NCBI RefSeq assembly: GCF_021290965.1
Contig: NZ_JAJOYT010000008.1
Location: 1 to 64,000, forward strand
DNA length: 64,000 nucleotides
Source of the DNA: Rheinheimera faecalis
GTDB taxonomy: Bacteria > Pseudomonadota > Gammaproteobacteria > Enterobacterales > Alteromonadaceae
Reading direction: 5' to 3'
Part shown: in pieces, positions 35,607-44,936 of the stretch
How positions within the stretch are numbered: position 1 is the stretch's first letter
How the letters are laid out: every line of letters starts with the position of its first letter
Notes under the pieces: model-generated
Seen by the model: the letters and a program-made list of their open reading frames with translations, nothing else
What the model was told of the DNA's origin: nothing
Databases searched by the model: none
Program-made: the position numbers and the translations under genes

Positions 35607-36362
35607 CTACACTAACCCCATAAAAATCTCATACTCATCCGGGCCCTTCATATAGCCCGGTACTTTCTGACTGGAAAGCCGCTGGCCGGTTAATGCAGTT
35701 TGTACCAGTAACTTATTGTAAAAGCTAGCGTTTGAGTCGGCCAGATATTCAGCGCAGTCGAACCAACGGGCCTGCAGAATTTCACGGGGATCAGGTTTAG
35801 GTTCTGTTTCGTCTGCGGTTAAGCGGCACACCATATACAAATTAGAAGCACCAAACTGGCCCTGATGATGATGGCGTAGCCCTAAAAAGCTATCAAAATG
35901 GGCGGCAACACCGGTTTCTTCCAGCACTTCACGAATGGCGGCATCTACTAAGTGCTCCCTGGCGTCAACCATGCCCCCTGGTAACTTAAAATAACCAGGG
36001 CTGCGGCCTTCCAAAGGTTTTTCCTGCACCAGCAATACTTTTCCTGATGCGGATAACACCACAGCACCAACCCCTATGCTATGAGTTGCAGCTGAAGGTA
36101 AATAGCTGTCGGCTTGCAGTTTTTTACTCAGCATTAATTTGTCAGCTGTGCAGTGATGAAAGGCAAAGCCAAGTTCAACAGCGACAGAAATCAGCTCAGA
36201 CCGGGAGGCGGGTAACTCCAGCCACACTAGAGAATAATGATGATGCCAGGCCTCAACCGACGCAGCTAAACGTCCGGCAAATTCAGCTACCGTATCAGGC
36301 AGTTGTTCCGGGCCTATGTAAACTCCGTTGTAGGGATTTACCAGTGCATCAAATAACTTCAT
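35607..36362 (-). CDS. Nudix hydrolase with pre-Nudix domain (NUDT6-like)
   Basis: 251 residues from ATG 36362 (ribosome site weak; a GTG four codons upstream is also in frame). An N-terminal pre-Nudix domain of about 110 residues precedes a Nudix core. The Nudix box GX5EX7REUXEEXGU is complete, with PGGMVDAREHLVDAAI leading into REVLEETGV. The KLPGG turn lies before it and a GLRHHHQGQFG loop follows. The layout resembles NUDT6-type proteins. The nucleotide substrate cannot be assigned. It is a lone gene, convergent with the phosphatase operon. Confidence 0.88.
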   Translation of the reverse strand: MKLFDALVNPYNGVYIGPEQLPDTVAEFAGRLAASVEAWHHHYSLVWLELPASRSELISVAVELGFAFHHCTADKLMLSKKLQADSYLPSAATHSIGVGAVVLSASGKVLLVQEKPLEGRSPGYFKLPGGMVDAREHLVDAAIREVLEETGVAAHFDSFLGLRHHHQGQFGASNLYMVCRLTADETEPKPDPREILQARWFDCAEYLADSNASFYNKLLVQTALTGQRLSSQKVPGYMKGPDEYEIFMGLV

Positions 36363-36396
36363 TTGGAAAAACACTCTGCATTAACCAAGAGACGAA

Positions 36397-36424
36397 ACGG
36401 GCGGGGACAAGCCCCGCCCCTACA
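36397..36424. repeat. REP-like hairpin, GGGGC family (copy 1)
   Basis: GGGCGGGG-ACAAG-CCCCGCCC hairpin followed by CTACAG, in the gap between the natB-like gene and the Nudix gene. It is the most symmetric of five copies of this family in the window. Confidence 0.7.
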
Positions 36425-36443
36425 GCGAACATGCGCAAACATT

Positions 36444-37646
36444 TTATCTGAACAATACTTTTTCTTTTTGGAACCAGCTGACGCAAAAGGCCAGTAATGC
36501 GGTGGCAATCACCACTGTCGATCCAAAAATCGCCAGCAGCATACCCAGATCCATAGTACCTTTGATCAGCTCCTTAATCGCCAGTGCTACGTTGGCAACA
36601 GGCAACATAGCCATGCTCCAGGTCAACTCAACACCTGGCATTAACGCCAAAATTAATGGCATAAAGATGATCATGCTCAAAGGACCAATGTAGTTTTGAG
36701 CTTCTTTAAAGCTGCGGGCATAAATCGACAAGGACAGCAGTAAGGACGCAAAAATGGCAGACAATGGGATCAGCATCATCAGGATCAGTAACAGATCAGC
36801 CACGCCTAAAGTGGACATAGTTTTAGCGACAATATCCACGCCCATTAAAGAGCCAATCACATAACCCCAGCCACCAAAGCTGGTAACGGTTATCAGTGCT
36901 GAGGCCAATCCTGTGGTCAACACCGTCAGAAACTTGCCTAACACAATAGAAGTTCTGCTGATCGGGCATATTAATAAGGTTTCTAAGGTGCCGCGCTCTT
37001 TTTCACCAGCGCCAATATCAATAGCAGGGTAAGAGCAGCCGGCTAAACACAATGGGATCAGGATATAGGCAATTAAACCACCAATCTTCTCACCTAAATT
37101 TTCACGGCTTTCGGCGGTGTTAACTTTTTCCAGTTTCACCGGCTGCAATAATGCATCTACTTTTTCTGCGCTGACCCCTAAGCTATCCAGCTTCGCCAGT
37201 TGCAGTTTTTTGCTGTAATCCCGTAGCAACTGATTGAAGTATTTATCAATCATATCGAGCTGGGATGACATGTTATAAATCACTGTCCATTGGCTTTGCG
37301 AAAGGTTGCCAGCATCAGCACTAAAGTCGTCAGCGATGATAATAGCTAAATCAAATTTATCGTCTCGAATAGCCTGCTTCAGCGCTTCAGGCTCCGTCAG
37401 ATCAGATTCCACCTTTTTGAAGTTTTTGTGATAAAACAAAGCTTCTGTCAGCTCTGGTGCTTTATCTGCATTGATAATGACATAACGATGTTCTTCAGCT
37501 TCGGCTTGTTTGGCCACATTCGCCACCACCAACCCCATGATGCCAAAGAGCACAGGGAAGACAATAATGGGCAGTAAAATAACAAAAAACATGGTTTTTT
37601 TATCACGGAGCAGTTCTGTGAGTTCCTTTAAATACACTTGCCACAT
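36444..37646 (-). CDS. ABC exporter permease, NatB-like
   Basis: 400 residues of the ABC-2 permease type. One N-terminal helix (about 20-42) is followed by a large extracytoplasmic region (about 45-180) and then five helices from about 190 to the C-terminus. The ERGTLETLLICPISR motif near 218 is the coupling segment of NatB-type permeases. ATG at 37646 begins exactly after the TAA of the ATPase gene, showing tight coupling. With its ATPase it probably forms a NatAB-type exporter (sodium, or peptides/drugs in other members). Substrate unproven. Confidence 0.9.
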   Translation of the reverse strand: MWQVYLKELTELLRDKKTMFFVILLPIIVFPVLFGIMGLVVANVAKQAEAEEHRYVIINADKAPELTEALFYHKNFKKVESDLTEPEALKQAIRDDKFDLAIIIADDFSADAGNLSQSQWTVIYNMSSQLDMIDKYFNQLLRDYSKKLQLAKLDSLGVSAEKVDALLQPVKLEKVNTAESRENLGEKIGGLIAYILIPLCLAGCSYPAIDIGAGEKERGTLETLLICPISRTSIVLGKFLTVLTTGLASALITVTSFGGWGYVIGSLMGVDIVAKTMSTLGVADLLLILMMLIPLSAIFASLLLSLSIYARSFKEAQNYIGPLSMIIFMPLILALMPGVELTWSMAMLPVANVALAIKELIKGTMDLGMLLAIFGSTVVIATALLAFCVSWFQKEKVLFR

Positions 37647-38447
37647 TTAGTTGTACTCCTTGTTCTGTCCTGCCGGATTAATCACATTCATAAAGGACTG
37701 ACGTAAATCACCATCCGCACTTAAGGCTTTAAAGACCTCAAAGCTGTCGGAAAAGGCGCTGATGCCTTTGTCAATCACCACCACCCGATCACACAAAGAG
37801 GCCACTTCATCCAAATGATGGGTAGAGAAAATAACAGGAGTACCCTGTTGTTTTAACGAACGGATAAAATCCAATACAGTTTGAGTGGTCATAATATCCA
37901 GCCCGGTAGTAGGTTCGTCCAGAATCACTACTTTAGGCGAATGCACCACAGCACGGGCTATCGCAGTTTTTTGCTTCATACCACTGGACATGGCATCGGC
38001 TTTACGGTTGGCGAAGTCGTGCATATTCAGCAAGGTGAACAACTCTTCAATCCGCTGTTTTAATGCGGTTTCGCTCATACCATGCAAACGGGCAAAATAA
38101 GCGATGTTTTCATAGGCAGTTAAACGGCCGTATAAGCCAGTGCTGCTGGATAAAAAACCGATTTTTTTCCGCGCCAGAACAGGTTGCTTTAATACATCCA
38201 CACCTTCAATCAGCACAGAACCTGAATCCGGCTGCAAGGCGGTCGATAAAATACGTAAGGTGGTGGTTTTACCTGCGCCATTGGGGCCTAATAAACCTAA
38301 TACCTCGCCGGAGCCACAATCAAAGCTGACGTTACGTACCGAATGGAAAGCTTCTTTGCTATAGCGCACATCTTGTTTTTCACTGTCCGACAACTTTTGG
38401 CCACGACTGATGGCAAAAGATTTAGCCAGCGCTTCTATTTTTATCAT
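37647..38447 (-). CDS. ABC exporter ATPase, NatA-like
   Basis: 266-residue ABC ATPase. Walker A is [10 protein letters not shown] near 54-63 and the Q-loop is in [11 protein letters not shown]. The signature motif is the degenerate MSSGMKQK near 158. Walker B is [12 protein letters not shown] near 170-181 and the H-loop His lies in [10 protein letters not shown]. The permease gene begins at its stop, and the DUF3025 gene overlaps its start by 4 bp (ATGA-type coupling). The NatA name rests on the NatB-like partner. Confidence 0.92.
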   Translation of the reverse strand: MIKIEALAKSFAISRGQKLSDSEKQDVRYSKEAFHSVRNVSFDCGSGEVLGLLGPNGAGKTTTLRILSTALQPDSGSVLIEGVDVLKQPVLARKKIGFLSSSTGLYGRLTAYENIAYFARLHGMSETALKQRIEELFTLLNMHDFANRKADAMSSGMKQKTAIARAVVHSPKVVILDEPTTGLDIMTTQTVLDFIRSLKQQGTPVIFSTHHLDEVASLCDRVVVIDKGISAFSDSFEVFKALSADGDLRQSFMNVINPAGQNKEYN

Positions 38448-39313
38448 GCCTTATTCCCTGCTGATGCTTCTGTTGCTTCGGATGAGTCAGGTTTATGTCG
38501 TTTTGGTCTGAAGTAGCTGGTATCGGCGTAAAAAGCCGCTTCCTGCTCTTTGTACCAACCCGGAACACCCAACAAAGGTAACGGACTAAGCTGTTGATTA
38601 TCAAGTAGCAGTTCAGCCTGCACAAGCTGTTTCACCAATAATTCATCAACAAAATTGTAACCTTTTATCCCCTCTGGTATCTGTGTCTGTTCCGGCAGTT
38701 CAATACACCATAATTTGCCGGTTAAGCCAATAAATGGCTTTGTTGCCATTTCATAATTGGCGTGACCAAAAATCAGCGGGTTCAGCTCTTCCCACTGTTT
38801 TTTATGCTGATAAAACGCATCGAGCCATTGATGATCCCGCAATAAATCCAGCACAAAACGCTGTGAAGGCCTTATGCAAAGCAGCACCCCGCATTCATCC
38901 AGCAAAGTCAGTTTATGCCGCACTTTAGTGCGCTCTTTGTTGCCAAACTGCTGAATTTGCGCCATATGCAGCTGATTCATCAATTGCTTACTTTTGGGGA
39001 ACAAACACCAAATCAAAGCGCCAAATAAGTCATGCCAGTTATTTGCACGCATTGGAATTTGCTGACTTTGTGAAATAAAGTCTTCGTAATAACGGCCATC
39101 CTCGTCAAGCTTTGTGCTATCGACAAAACTCCAATTATGCAATGCAGTGTGCTGATGCAACCATAACGTCAGCAGCTGTGGTGATGGGAAATCAGTCTGC
39201 TCAGCTAAAGGAAAAACAGCGGCCAAAGCACTGAATAGGCCGGGCTTAGAAAACAGCTCTGGCTGCCATTCTTTGGGTGCAGTGAATCTCGAATTTAGAT
39301 TACTTTTTTGCAT
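38444..39313 (-). CDS. DUF3025 family protein
   Basis: About 289 residues from ATG 39313; a TTG at 39358 adds 15 residues and neither start has a clear ribosome site. The sequence matches DUF3025: WLHQHTALHNWSFVDSTKLDEDGRYYEDFI near the N-terminus, IPMRANNWHDLFGALIWCLFPKSKQLMNQLH in the middle, and VRHKLTLLDECGVLL. Cytoplasmic, no membrane segment. Function of the family is unknown. It overlaps natA by 4 bp, so it is the first gene of the exporter operon. Confidence 0.82.
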   Translation of the reverse strand: MQKSNLNSRFTAPKEWQPELFSKPGLFSALAAVFPLAEQTDFPSPQLLTLWLHQHTALHNWSFVDSTKLDEDGRYYEDFISQSQQIPMRANNWHDLFGALIWCLFPKSKQLMNQLHMAQIQQFGNKERTKVRHKLTLLDECGVLLCIRPSQRFVLDLLRDHQWLDAFYQHKKQWEELNPLIFGHANYEMATKPFIGLTGKLWCIELPEQTQIPEGIKGYNFVDELLVKQLVQAELLLDNQQLSPLPLLGVPGWYKEQEAAFYADTSYFRPKRHKPDSSEATEASAGNKA

Positions 39314-39456
39314 CGATATGAAAAAACCGTTTGTTGTTGTGAAAGCATACCTTGTCAATTACCTGTCAAAAGCCTGAAAAAACCTCTTGCAATTTTCCTG
39401 TAAGCTGGCAAATTCAAAGAGTACGTATAGACGTACATACTGCCAAAATTTGTTTG

Positions 39457-39580
39457 CCCGTCGTTCTTGACGCCGCAGCTTTGTTGCCTGCGTTCGCTCG
39501 CCCCAATCACATAGGACAACTATGTTCATGGGGACTCGTTCGCTTGTCGCCTCTCTGCAACGCCAATAACTTAGGGCAAT
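39457..39580. repeat. dispersed ~125-bp repeat, copy A1
   Basis: Begins CCCGTCGTTCTTGACGCCGC and ends ACTTAGGGCAAT. It aligns over its full length with 60618-60740 (roughly 80% identical by eye) and shares its head and tail with 41281-41405 and 49921-50049. It lies between the DUF3025 gene and asnB. No ORF or transposase is associated. Confidence 0.75.
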
Positions 39581-39612
39581 GATATTGATTAATTAATTAG
39601 AGGTTACTCATC

Positions 39613-41277
39613 ATGTGTTCGATATTTGGGGTGCTTGACATCAAGACTGATGTTAAAGCCTTGCGCCAGCAGGCGCTACAGTTATCTAAATTATTACGCC
39701 ACCGTGGACCAGATTGGTCAGGCGTATGGAACAACGACAATGCCATTTTAGTGCATGAACGTCTGGCTATCGTAGATACTGAAAATGGCGCCCAGCCCCT
39801 GATTAATCCAAATCGAAATCACATTCTGGCAGTGAATGGTGAGATTTATAATCACAAGAATTTAGAGAAAAACTTAACAGTCGACTATCAGTTCCAGACC
39901 AAATCGGACTGCGAAGTGATATTGCCTTTGTACTTACAGCACGGCGTTGATTTTATCGATCAGCTGCAAGGTATGTTTGCCTTTATTCTGTATGACGCGG
40001 AGCAAAACCGTTACCTGATTGCCCGTGACCATATTGGCATTATCCCGCTGTATTACGGTTACGACGAACATGGTCAGCTGTATGTAGCGTCTGAATTAAA
40101 AGCTCTGGTGCCTGTGTGTAAACAAATGCAGGAATTCCCACCAGGCCATTACTTTGACAGCAAAGTTGGCAAACTGGTGCAGTACTATCAGCGCGACTGG
40201 CAAAGTTTTGATGCAGTCAAAGACAACCCGGCAGATTTAGGCGAATTACGCGCAGCACTTGAGCAAAGCGTAAAATGCCACTTAATGTCCGACGTGCCTT
40301 ATGGTGTATTGTTATCCGGTGGTCTGGATTCATCACTGATTTCCGCTATTACCCAGCAATTTGCCCGTAATCGTGTGGAAGATGATGGTCAATCCGAAGC
40401 CTGGTGGCCTCGCCTGCACTCTTTTGCCGTAGGTTTACAAGGCTCACCTGATTTAGTGGCTGCGCGTAAAGTAGCCGACAGCATAGGCACAGTGCACCAC
40501 GAAGTGTTGTTTACTGTGCAGGAAGGTTTAGATTCACTGCGTGACGTCATCTATTTCCTCGAAACCTATGACGTCACCACTATTCGTGCTTCAACCCCTA
40601 TGTATTTAATGGCCCGTAAAATCAAAGCCATGGGTATCAAAATGGTGTTGTCTGGCGAAGGCTCAGATGAAATCTTTGGTGGTTATTTGTATTTCCACAA
40701 AGCGCCAAACGCCAAAGAATTCCATGAAGAAACCTTACGTAAACTGGACAGGTTGCATATGTTTGACTGCAACCGCGCTAACAAAGCCATGTCGGCCTGG
40801 GGTATTGAAGCCCGTGTGCCTTTCCTCGACAAGCAGTTTATGGATGTCGCCATGCGCTTAAATCCTGAAGCTAAAATGTGTGGCAAAGGCAAAATGGAAA
40901 AACACATTTTGCGTCAGGCCTTTGATGGTTTGTTACCGCACGAAATTTTATGGCGCCAAAAAGAGCAGTTCTCAGACGGTGTAGGCTACAGCTGGATTGA
41001 CAGCTTAAAAGCTCATGCTGAAAAAGAAGTGACGGATCAGCAAATGGCAACAGCAGCTTTCCGCTTCCCGGTCAACACCCCGGATAGCAAAGAAGCTTAT
41101 TACTATAGGGTGATCTTTGAAGAACATTTCCCACATACAGGCGCAATTTCCTGTGTACCTGGTGGTAAGTCGGTGGCTTGTTCTACCCCTGAAGCTTTGG
41201 CATGGGATGCGAAAATGGCGCAAATGACAGACCCGTCAGGGCGTGCAGTGCGGGACGTTCACGAACAAGGTTATTAA
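39613..41277 (+). CDS. asnB: asparagine synthetase B (glutamine-hydrolysing)
   Basis: 554 residues, matching the E. coli AsnB length. The N-terminal Ntn glutaminase domain begins MCSIFGVLD with Cys2 as nucleophile, and the LRHRGPDWSG motif is near 29. The synthetase domain has the PPi-loop SGGLDSS at about 235-241. Near 340 lies VLSGEGSDEIFGGYLYF. The enzyme makes asparagine from aspartate, glutamine and ATP in the cytoplasm. AGAGG lies 10 bp upstream of the ATG. Monocistronic, with a repeat-rich spacer on each side. Confidence 0.97.
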   Translation: MCSIFGVLDIKTDVKALRQQALQLSKLLRHRGPDWSGVWNNDNAILVHERLAIVDTENGAQPLINPNRNHILAVNGEIYNHKNLEKNLTVDYQFQTKSDCEVILPLYLQHGVDFIDQLQGMFAFILYDAEQNRYLIARDHIGIIPLYYGYDEHGQLYVASELKALVPVCKQMQEFPPGHYFDSKVGKLVQYYQRDWQSFDAVKDNPADLGELRAALEQSVKCHLMSDVPYGVLLSGGLDSSLISAITQQFARNRVEDDGQSEAWWPRLHSFAVGLQGSPDLVAARKVADSIGTVHHEVLFTVQEGLDSLRDVIYFLETYDVTTIRASTPMYLMARKIKAMGIKMVLSGEGSDEIFGGYLYFHKAPNAKEFHEETLRKLDRLHMFDCNRANKAMSAWGIEARVPFLDKQFMDVAMRLNPEAKMCGKGKMEKHILRQAFDGLLPHEILWRQKEQFSDGVGYSWIDSLKAHAEKEVTDQQMATAAFRFPVNTPDSKEAYYYRVIFEEHFPHTGAISCVPGGKSVACSTPEALAWDAKMAQMTDPSGRAVRDVHEQGY

Positions 41278-41280
41278 AAT

Positions 41281-41405
41281 ACCCTGCGTTCTTGAAGCTG
41301 CAACTTTGTTGACAGCGTTCAGTCCATATTTTTTTTCAGAACGGGCGCGGATAAACCGTGCCCCTACACGTCGCCTCGTTGCAACATCAACTACTTTGGG
41401 TAGTA
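41281..41405. repeat. dispersed repeat, mosaic copy A3
   Basis: Head CGTTCTTGAAGCTGCAACTT matches copies A1/A2 and tail GTCGCCTCGTTGCAAC...ACTTTGGGTA matches theirs. The middle is replaced by a GGGGC-type REP hairpin (41340-41369). Confidence 0.65.
41340..41369. repeat. REP-like hairpin, GGGGC family (copy 2)
   Basis: Sequence ACGGGCGCGGATAAACCGTG followed by CCCCTACAC. Stem GCGCGG/CCGTGC type with one mismatch. It is located inside repeat A3. Confidence 0.6.
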
Positions 41406-41419
41406 ACCTGAGTTCAAAA

Positions 41420-41448
41420 CTGTAGGGGTGGGGCTTGTCCCCACCCGT
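41420..41448. repeat. REP-like hairpin, GGGGC family (copy 3, inverted)
   Basis: CTGTAGGGG then TGGGGCTTGTCCCCACCCGT, the reverse complement orientation of the family. Stem GGGTGGGG-type with a GCTTG loop. Confidence 0.65.
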
Positions 41449-41493
41449 CTTGTGATACCGCGATGTTACTCGAAAATACCAGGGTACTGATGG

Positions 41494-41523
41494 AAGGGCC
41501 GGGACAAGCCGCGGCCCCTACAC
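41494..41523. repeat. REP-like hairpin, GGGGC family (copy 4)
   Basis: GGGCCGGGACAAGCCGCGGCC followed by CCTACAC. Less symmetric but clearly the same family by its ACAAG loop and CCCCTACA tail. Confidence 0.6.
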
Positions 41524-41709
41524 TTGACTCCATCTTGAGTTTAAGTACTGCTTTTCTGTGGCTTTTCTTTTCATCCTCTGCTATTCCTCAATTGATTGTA
41601 TTTTTTTTCGGCGAATAATGCGTTTTTATCGGGTTTCTCTGGCGAAATAGTCCGGTAGATCGTATGTTAGGCGCCATCTGAATATGCCCTGAATTATGGA
41701 TCTAAGACT

Positions 41710-43728
41710 GTGATCAATTTATCCAAATCCCTGTTCACTGTATTGCTGTTTGCCAGCATCAGTGGGGATCTGAATGCAGAAACGGCTCTGACAGGTCAAT
41801 GGCTGACCGACTTAGAAAAGCAAACTTTACTCGACCCGCAAACCTCAGGCGTCACCTTCCGTAAAGGTGAGTTGGTGGTGGTGGGCGATCAAAGTGCGCA
41901 TGAAACTAACAGGATGAAGCTGTTCCGGATTGACCCAAACACGGCCGCGGCTATTACTCAGCCGATCCAAATCACAGTAGCTGAAAGCTTAAAAAACAGC
42001 TGTTTTTATAACTATTTAGCAGATAAGCCCGATTTAGAAGCCTTAACATGGGACAGACTGGACGACACCACTTTAATTACTGTGACTGAAGATGCGTCGG
42101 CTTATCAGTTAAGCAACGAGTGCGCTAAAAAGTTTAACCAGTCCAATTCCACGGCTTACCCTACTCTGCTGTTAAAAATTCAGGTCGACAGTGCCTTAAC
42201 CCGCGCAGAAATTGTAGCGGTACGGCCCGTGCAATTTCCGCTTGAGGCCAAAGTAGGTAATTTTCCGAATGATGGCATTGAAGGTTTAGCTGTTGATGAT
42301 CACCAGAACTTATATCTGGCACTGGAGCAGGACATTGCCAACAAACCTAAGTTATTTAAAACCCGTTTAACTCAGGACTTCTGGCTACGCGATAACTTTG
42401 TCAAAGTCATAGACGCAAACCTGAGCTTGCCGGTGCTGGATGACAACGACCATCCTATTAATGGCATAGAGTTTTTACCCAGCCCCATTTTAGGCCACCC
42501 GGGTTATTTAGTGGCGGTGGCGCGTAATGATGACGAGTTATGGGTGTTCGATTTAACTAACCGTATTCCGCCTTATGTGCAAAAGTTGAGCTTTTATGTC
42601 AGCACAGACGACAGTGGTCTTTGCCCTGCCTATGACAAGCTGGTGCAAACCGCGCTGGAAGCAGTGACTATCAACAACGGTACTGTGTATTTAATTAACG
42701 ACCCGTGGAAACAGCATTACGCTGATAATATTCAGTGCGGCACTCATACCGATAAATTTAAACGTATGTCACCGCTGCTGTTTAAAATGCCGGTTGACCC
42801 ACGCTGGTACACGCCATACCGGCCTAAAACTCAAACAGCCTTACCTGCGATCAGCGGCTTAGCTGCTTTGGATCAAAATCACTATCTGGCTGTGCAGGAT
42901 AAAAAAATTCAGCGTCAGGGCGACAGACTTACCTTAATTCAGGTGAATCAGGATCAGCAACTGACTGCCCAGAACTTATTTGTGACCAACTGGCCTGCTG
43001 GTCAGGCATCCAATGATTTAGAGGCCGTCTGCGCTTTGCCTGGCCAAAATGGCGAGTTTTTAATAGCAGAGAGTGGCACCTGGCAAGGCTCATTTGGCCG
43101 GCTCTTTCATATCAAAGTATTCCCCACTTACGCCCAGGTGTTGAATACCTTTGAGTTGCCTGTAGAGCGCGACAACAGTCCGGAGCAAGATGGCGATAAC
43201 TTTGAAGGTTTGGCCTGTGCTAAAAAAGATGTGAATCGTTATCTGGTGATTTTAGGTGAACGTGGCACAGCGACAGCAGCCGGATTTTTACAATGGGGTG
43301 AACTGGATATGGCCGCTGCCAGTATTCAGTGGAATGGCCAGAAAATTCAGGTCACTGGCCCAACAGCCCTTAAAAACCGCAACTACAACAGAGTGATAGC
43401 CGACTTACATCTGGAAGGAGATGTACTTTGGGCCAGCGCAGTGCTCGATAGCTCAGACAATGGTCCTTTCACCAGTGCAGTGTATCCGCTTGCGCTGGTG
43501 AACCCTGCAGCAAAACAGCCGATCAGCTTAATGGCGGAGCGACCAGTGCTGTGGCAAATCGACGGCTTTAAAGTAGAAGCTTTAGCCAGCCCAAGCCCAT
43601 TGATCCCGGGTTCAGCCCTGATGATTGGTACAGATGACGAAAACTACCACGGCCAATTCCGGCCCTTAGCGACTACAGAGCAAAGCCCTTATGGCAACCC
43701 AAGCCCCAAACCAGCCACAACAAAATAA
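41710..43728 (+). CDS. exported EGLA-motif (phytase-like propeller) protein
   Basis: 672 residues, signal peptide about 1-23 (NLSKSLFTVLLFASISGDLNA). No membrane segment afterwards. Repeated short motifs DLEALTWDRLDD, DGIEGLAVDDHQNLYLALEQ, NDLEAVCALPGQ and DNFEGLACAKKD are the blade signature of beta-propellers of the esterase-like phytase/SdiA-regulated type. Probable periplasmic or secreted protein, activity unknown. GTG start at 41710 without a strong ribosome site, so the start is tentative. Its last 38 bp overlap the next gene in another frame. Confidence 0.75.
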   Translation: MINLSKSLFTVLLFASISGDLNAETALTGQWLTDLEKQTLLDPQTSGVTFRKGELVVVGDQSAHETNRMKLFRIDPNTAAAITQPIQITVAESLKNSCFYNYLADKPDLEALTWDRLDDTTLITVTEDASAYQLSNECAKKFNQSNSTAYPTLLLKIQVDSALTRAEIVAVRPVQFPLEAKVGNFPNDGIEGLAVDDHQNLYLALEQDIANKPKLFKTRLTQDFWLRDNFVKVIDANLSLPVLDDNDHPINGIEFLPSPILGHPGYLVAVARNDDELWVFDLTNRIPPYVQKLSFYVSTDDSGLCPAYDKLVQTALEAVTINNGTVYLINDPWKQHYADNIQCGTHTDKFKRMSPLLFKMPVDPRWYTPYRPKTQTALPAISGLAALDQNHYLAVQDKKIQRQGDRLTLIQVNQDQQLTAQNLFVTNWPAGQASNDLEAVCALPGQNGEFLIAESGTWQGSFGRLFHIKVFPTYAQVLNTFELPVERDNSPEQDGDNFEGLACAKKDVNRYLVILGERGTATAAGFLQWGELDMAAASIQWNGQKIQVTGPTALKNRNYNRVIADLHLEGDVLWASAVLDSSDNGPFTSAVYPLALVNPAAKQPISLMAERPVLWQIDGFKVEALASPSPLIPGSALMIGTDDENYHGQFRPLATTEQSPYGNPSPKPATTK

Positions 43729-43939
43729 CCCGTTGCACGGTTTTACCCTGCAGCAAATTCTGGAGTTGCTCGTTGAACAGCAAGGCGGCTTTGCAGCTTT
43801 AGCAAAGCAAATACCGCTCAAATGCTTCAGCTCCAACCCCAGCATCAAATCCAGCCTGACGTTTTTACGTAAAACGCCCTGGGCCAGAACTCAAGTGGAA
43901 GAGTTGTTTATCAAACTGAAGTTATACCAAAGAAGCTAG
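43691..43939 (+). CDS. VF530-type DNA-binding protein (DUF2132)
   Basis: 82 residues. The sequence from NPLHGFTLQQILELLVEQQGGFAALAKQIPLKCFSSNPSIKSSLTFLRKTPWARTQVEELF is the hallmark of the VF530 family, a small helical DNA-binding fold. The 17-residue N-terminus is Gln/Pro rich and variable. It begins 38 bp inside the preceding gene in a different frame, an overlap suggesting coupled expression. A hairpin terminator follows directly. Confidence 0.9.
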   Translation: MATQAPNQPQQNNPLHGFTLQQILELLVEQQGGFAALAKQIPLKCFSSNPSIKSSLTFLRKTPWARTQVEELFIKLKLYQRS

Positions 43940-43958
43940 CCGCAAGGCTGGCTTTTTT
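43934..43958 (+). terminator. VF530 gene terminator
   Basis: AGCTAGCC/GGCTGGCT stem (one G-T pair) with a GCAA tetraloop and a T6 run, beginning just before the VF530 stop codon. Confidence 0.85.
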
Positions 43959-44160
43959 GTGTCTGATTTTTATGCATTTACCTTGAACAGACTTTACTAA
44001 CCAGCCTGAACCACCAGCATTTTATCTTTTTGAATAGAAAGTTTTTGAAACAGCTACGTAGTGCCGTTAATTTAAAAAAGTGCTCTCGAAGCTTGGTCTA
44101 ATCTGATCATCAGCCTTATCTTCCAGGCTTAAGCGCGATAAATAGCACGATGGAAAATAC

Positions 44161-44484
44161 ATGCATTTAGCCACTAGTGAATACATAGCAACAAATCCTG
44201 CAGGTCAGTCAATGCCTGTGGTGTTGAGCCTGCACCTACCCGAACCTGATCCATTGTCTGAACAGGGAGATTACCGCTGCAAGGTTGAAATTCAGGGCAT
44301 TTCATTCGAAAAGTATGCCTATGGTGTCGATTCTCTGCAGGCTTTATGTCTGGCGGTTGAAACCTTGAGGCTGACTATTAGTTCTTTGCAGTCCGATGGC
44401 TGGAGTTTTTATGTTCCACAGCATCTGGATGCGCGCTTTGATTTGTTGTCTGCTTATTTTCCGGGATCAAGTCCACAGCTATAA
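44161..44484 (+). CDS. DUF6968-like small protein
   Basis: 107 residues, soluble. The pattern VVLSLHLPEPDPLSEQGDYRCKVEI with YGVDSLQALCLAVETLRLTI resembles the DUF6968 family, small alpha-beta proteins of unknown role. The assignment is tentative. Ribosome site GGAA is weak. The gene after it on the same strand starts 67 bp on. Confidence 0.65.
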   Translation: MHLATSEYIATNPAGQSMPVVLSLHLPEPDPLSEQGDYRCKVEIQGISFEKYAYGVDSLQALCLAVETLRLTISSLQSDGWSFYVPQHLDARFDLLSAYFPGSSPQL

Positions 44485-44551
44485 TGCCTTGCGTATCAGA
44501 TGAGGCATAACAAAGGTCAAAACAAACTTCGTCATAAAGAGGACAGTCCGT

Positions 44552-44926
44552 TTGGAAATATACACCATAGAAATCACCCTTCCCCTAAAAGCCAAAACAC
44601 CGTGGCGCCGTGTGATTGAAGTAGAAGACGACACGCCCTTTTTTGAATTGCACTATTTTATCCAGACTATGGTGAAGTTTGATAATGACCACTTGTACGA
44701 ATTTCATACCGCCAAAACACCAGGTCGGAACACTCAGCGTATTGATGATGGAAAAATGCTGAACGAGGTGTATCCGCTAGTGGGAACTAAGGTGTTTTAT
44801 CTGTTTGATTTTGGTGATTGCTGGTTATTTCAATTTAAAAAATTACGCAGAAAAGCTGAAAAACTGCCCCGGGTAAAATATCCGCGAGTGGTTGAGTCTG
44901 AAGGCAAAAACCCAAAACAGTATTAA
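44552..44926 (+). CDS. plasmid pRiA4b ORF-3-like protein
   Basis: 124 residues. Matches the PRiA4_ORF3 family: IEITLPLKAKTPWRRVIEVEDDTPFFELHYFIQTMV, then DDGKMLNEVYPLVGTKVFYLFDFGDCWLFQFK. Family members occur on plasmids and on many chromosomes. No activity is established. TTG start at 44552, with GAGGA before it. The run of Lys/Arg near the C-terminus suggests nucleic acid contact, which is inference. Ends in a strong terminator. Confidence 0.85.
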   Translation: MEIYTIEITLPLKAKTPWRRVIEVEDDTPFFELHYFIQTMVKFDNDHLYEFHTAKTPGRNTQRIDDGKMLNEVYPLVGTKVFYLFDFGDCWLFQFKKLRRKAEKLPRVKYPRVVESEGKNPKQY

Positions 44927-44936
44927 ATAACTAAAT

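Larger units (their letters stand above)
41278..41709. other. 432-bp repeat-rich intergenic region
   Basis: No gene seen. It holds a mosaic copy of the dispersed repeat (head 41281-41325, tail 41370-41405) and three REP-like hairpins at 41340-41369, 41420-41448 (reverse orientation) and 41494-41523. The last 180 bp before the next gene carry no recognisable structure. Confidence 0.7.

Noticed and set aside
39457-39580. Prophage attachment site or insertion-sequence end
   Set aside because: No integrase, transposase or target duplication was seen, and four similar copies occur, so a dispersed repeat fits better.
44552-44926. Treating the pRiA4b ORF-3-like gene as evidence of an integrated plasmid or transposon
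   Set aside because: The family is common on ordinary chromosomes and no mobility genes or boundary repeats are near.
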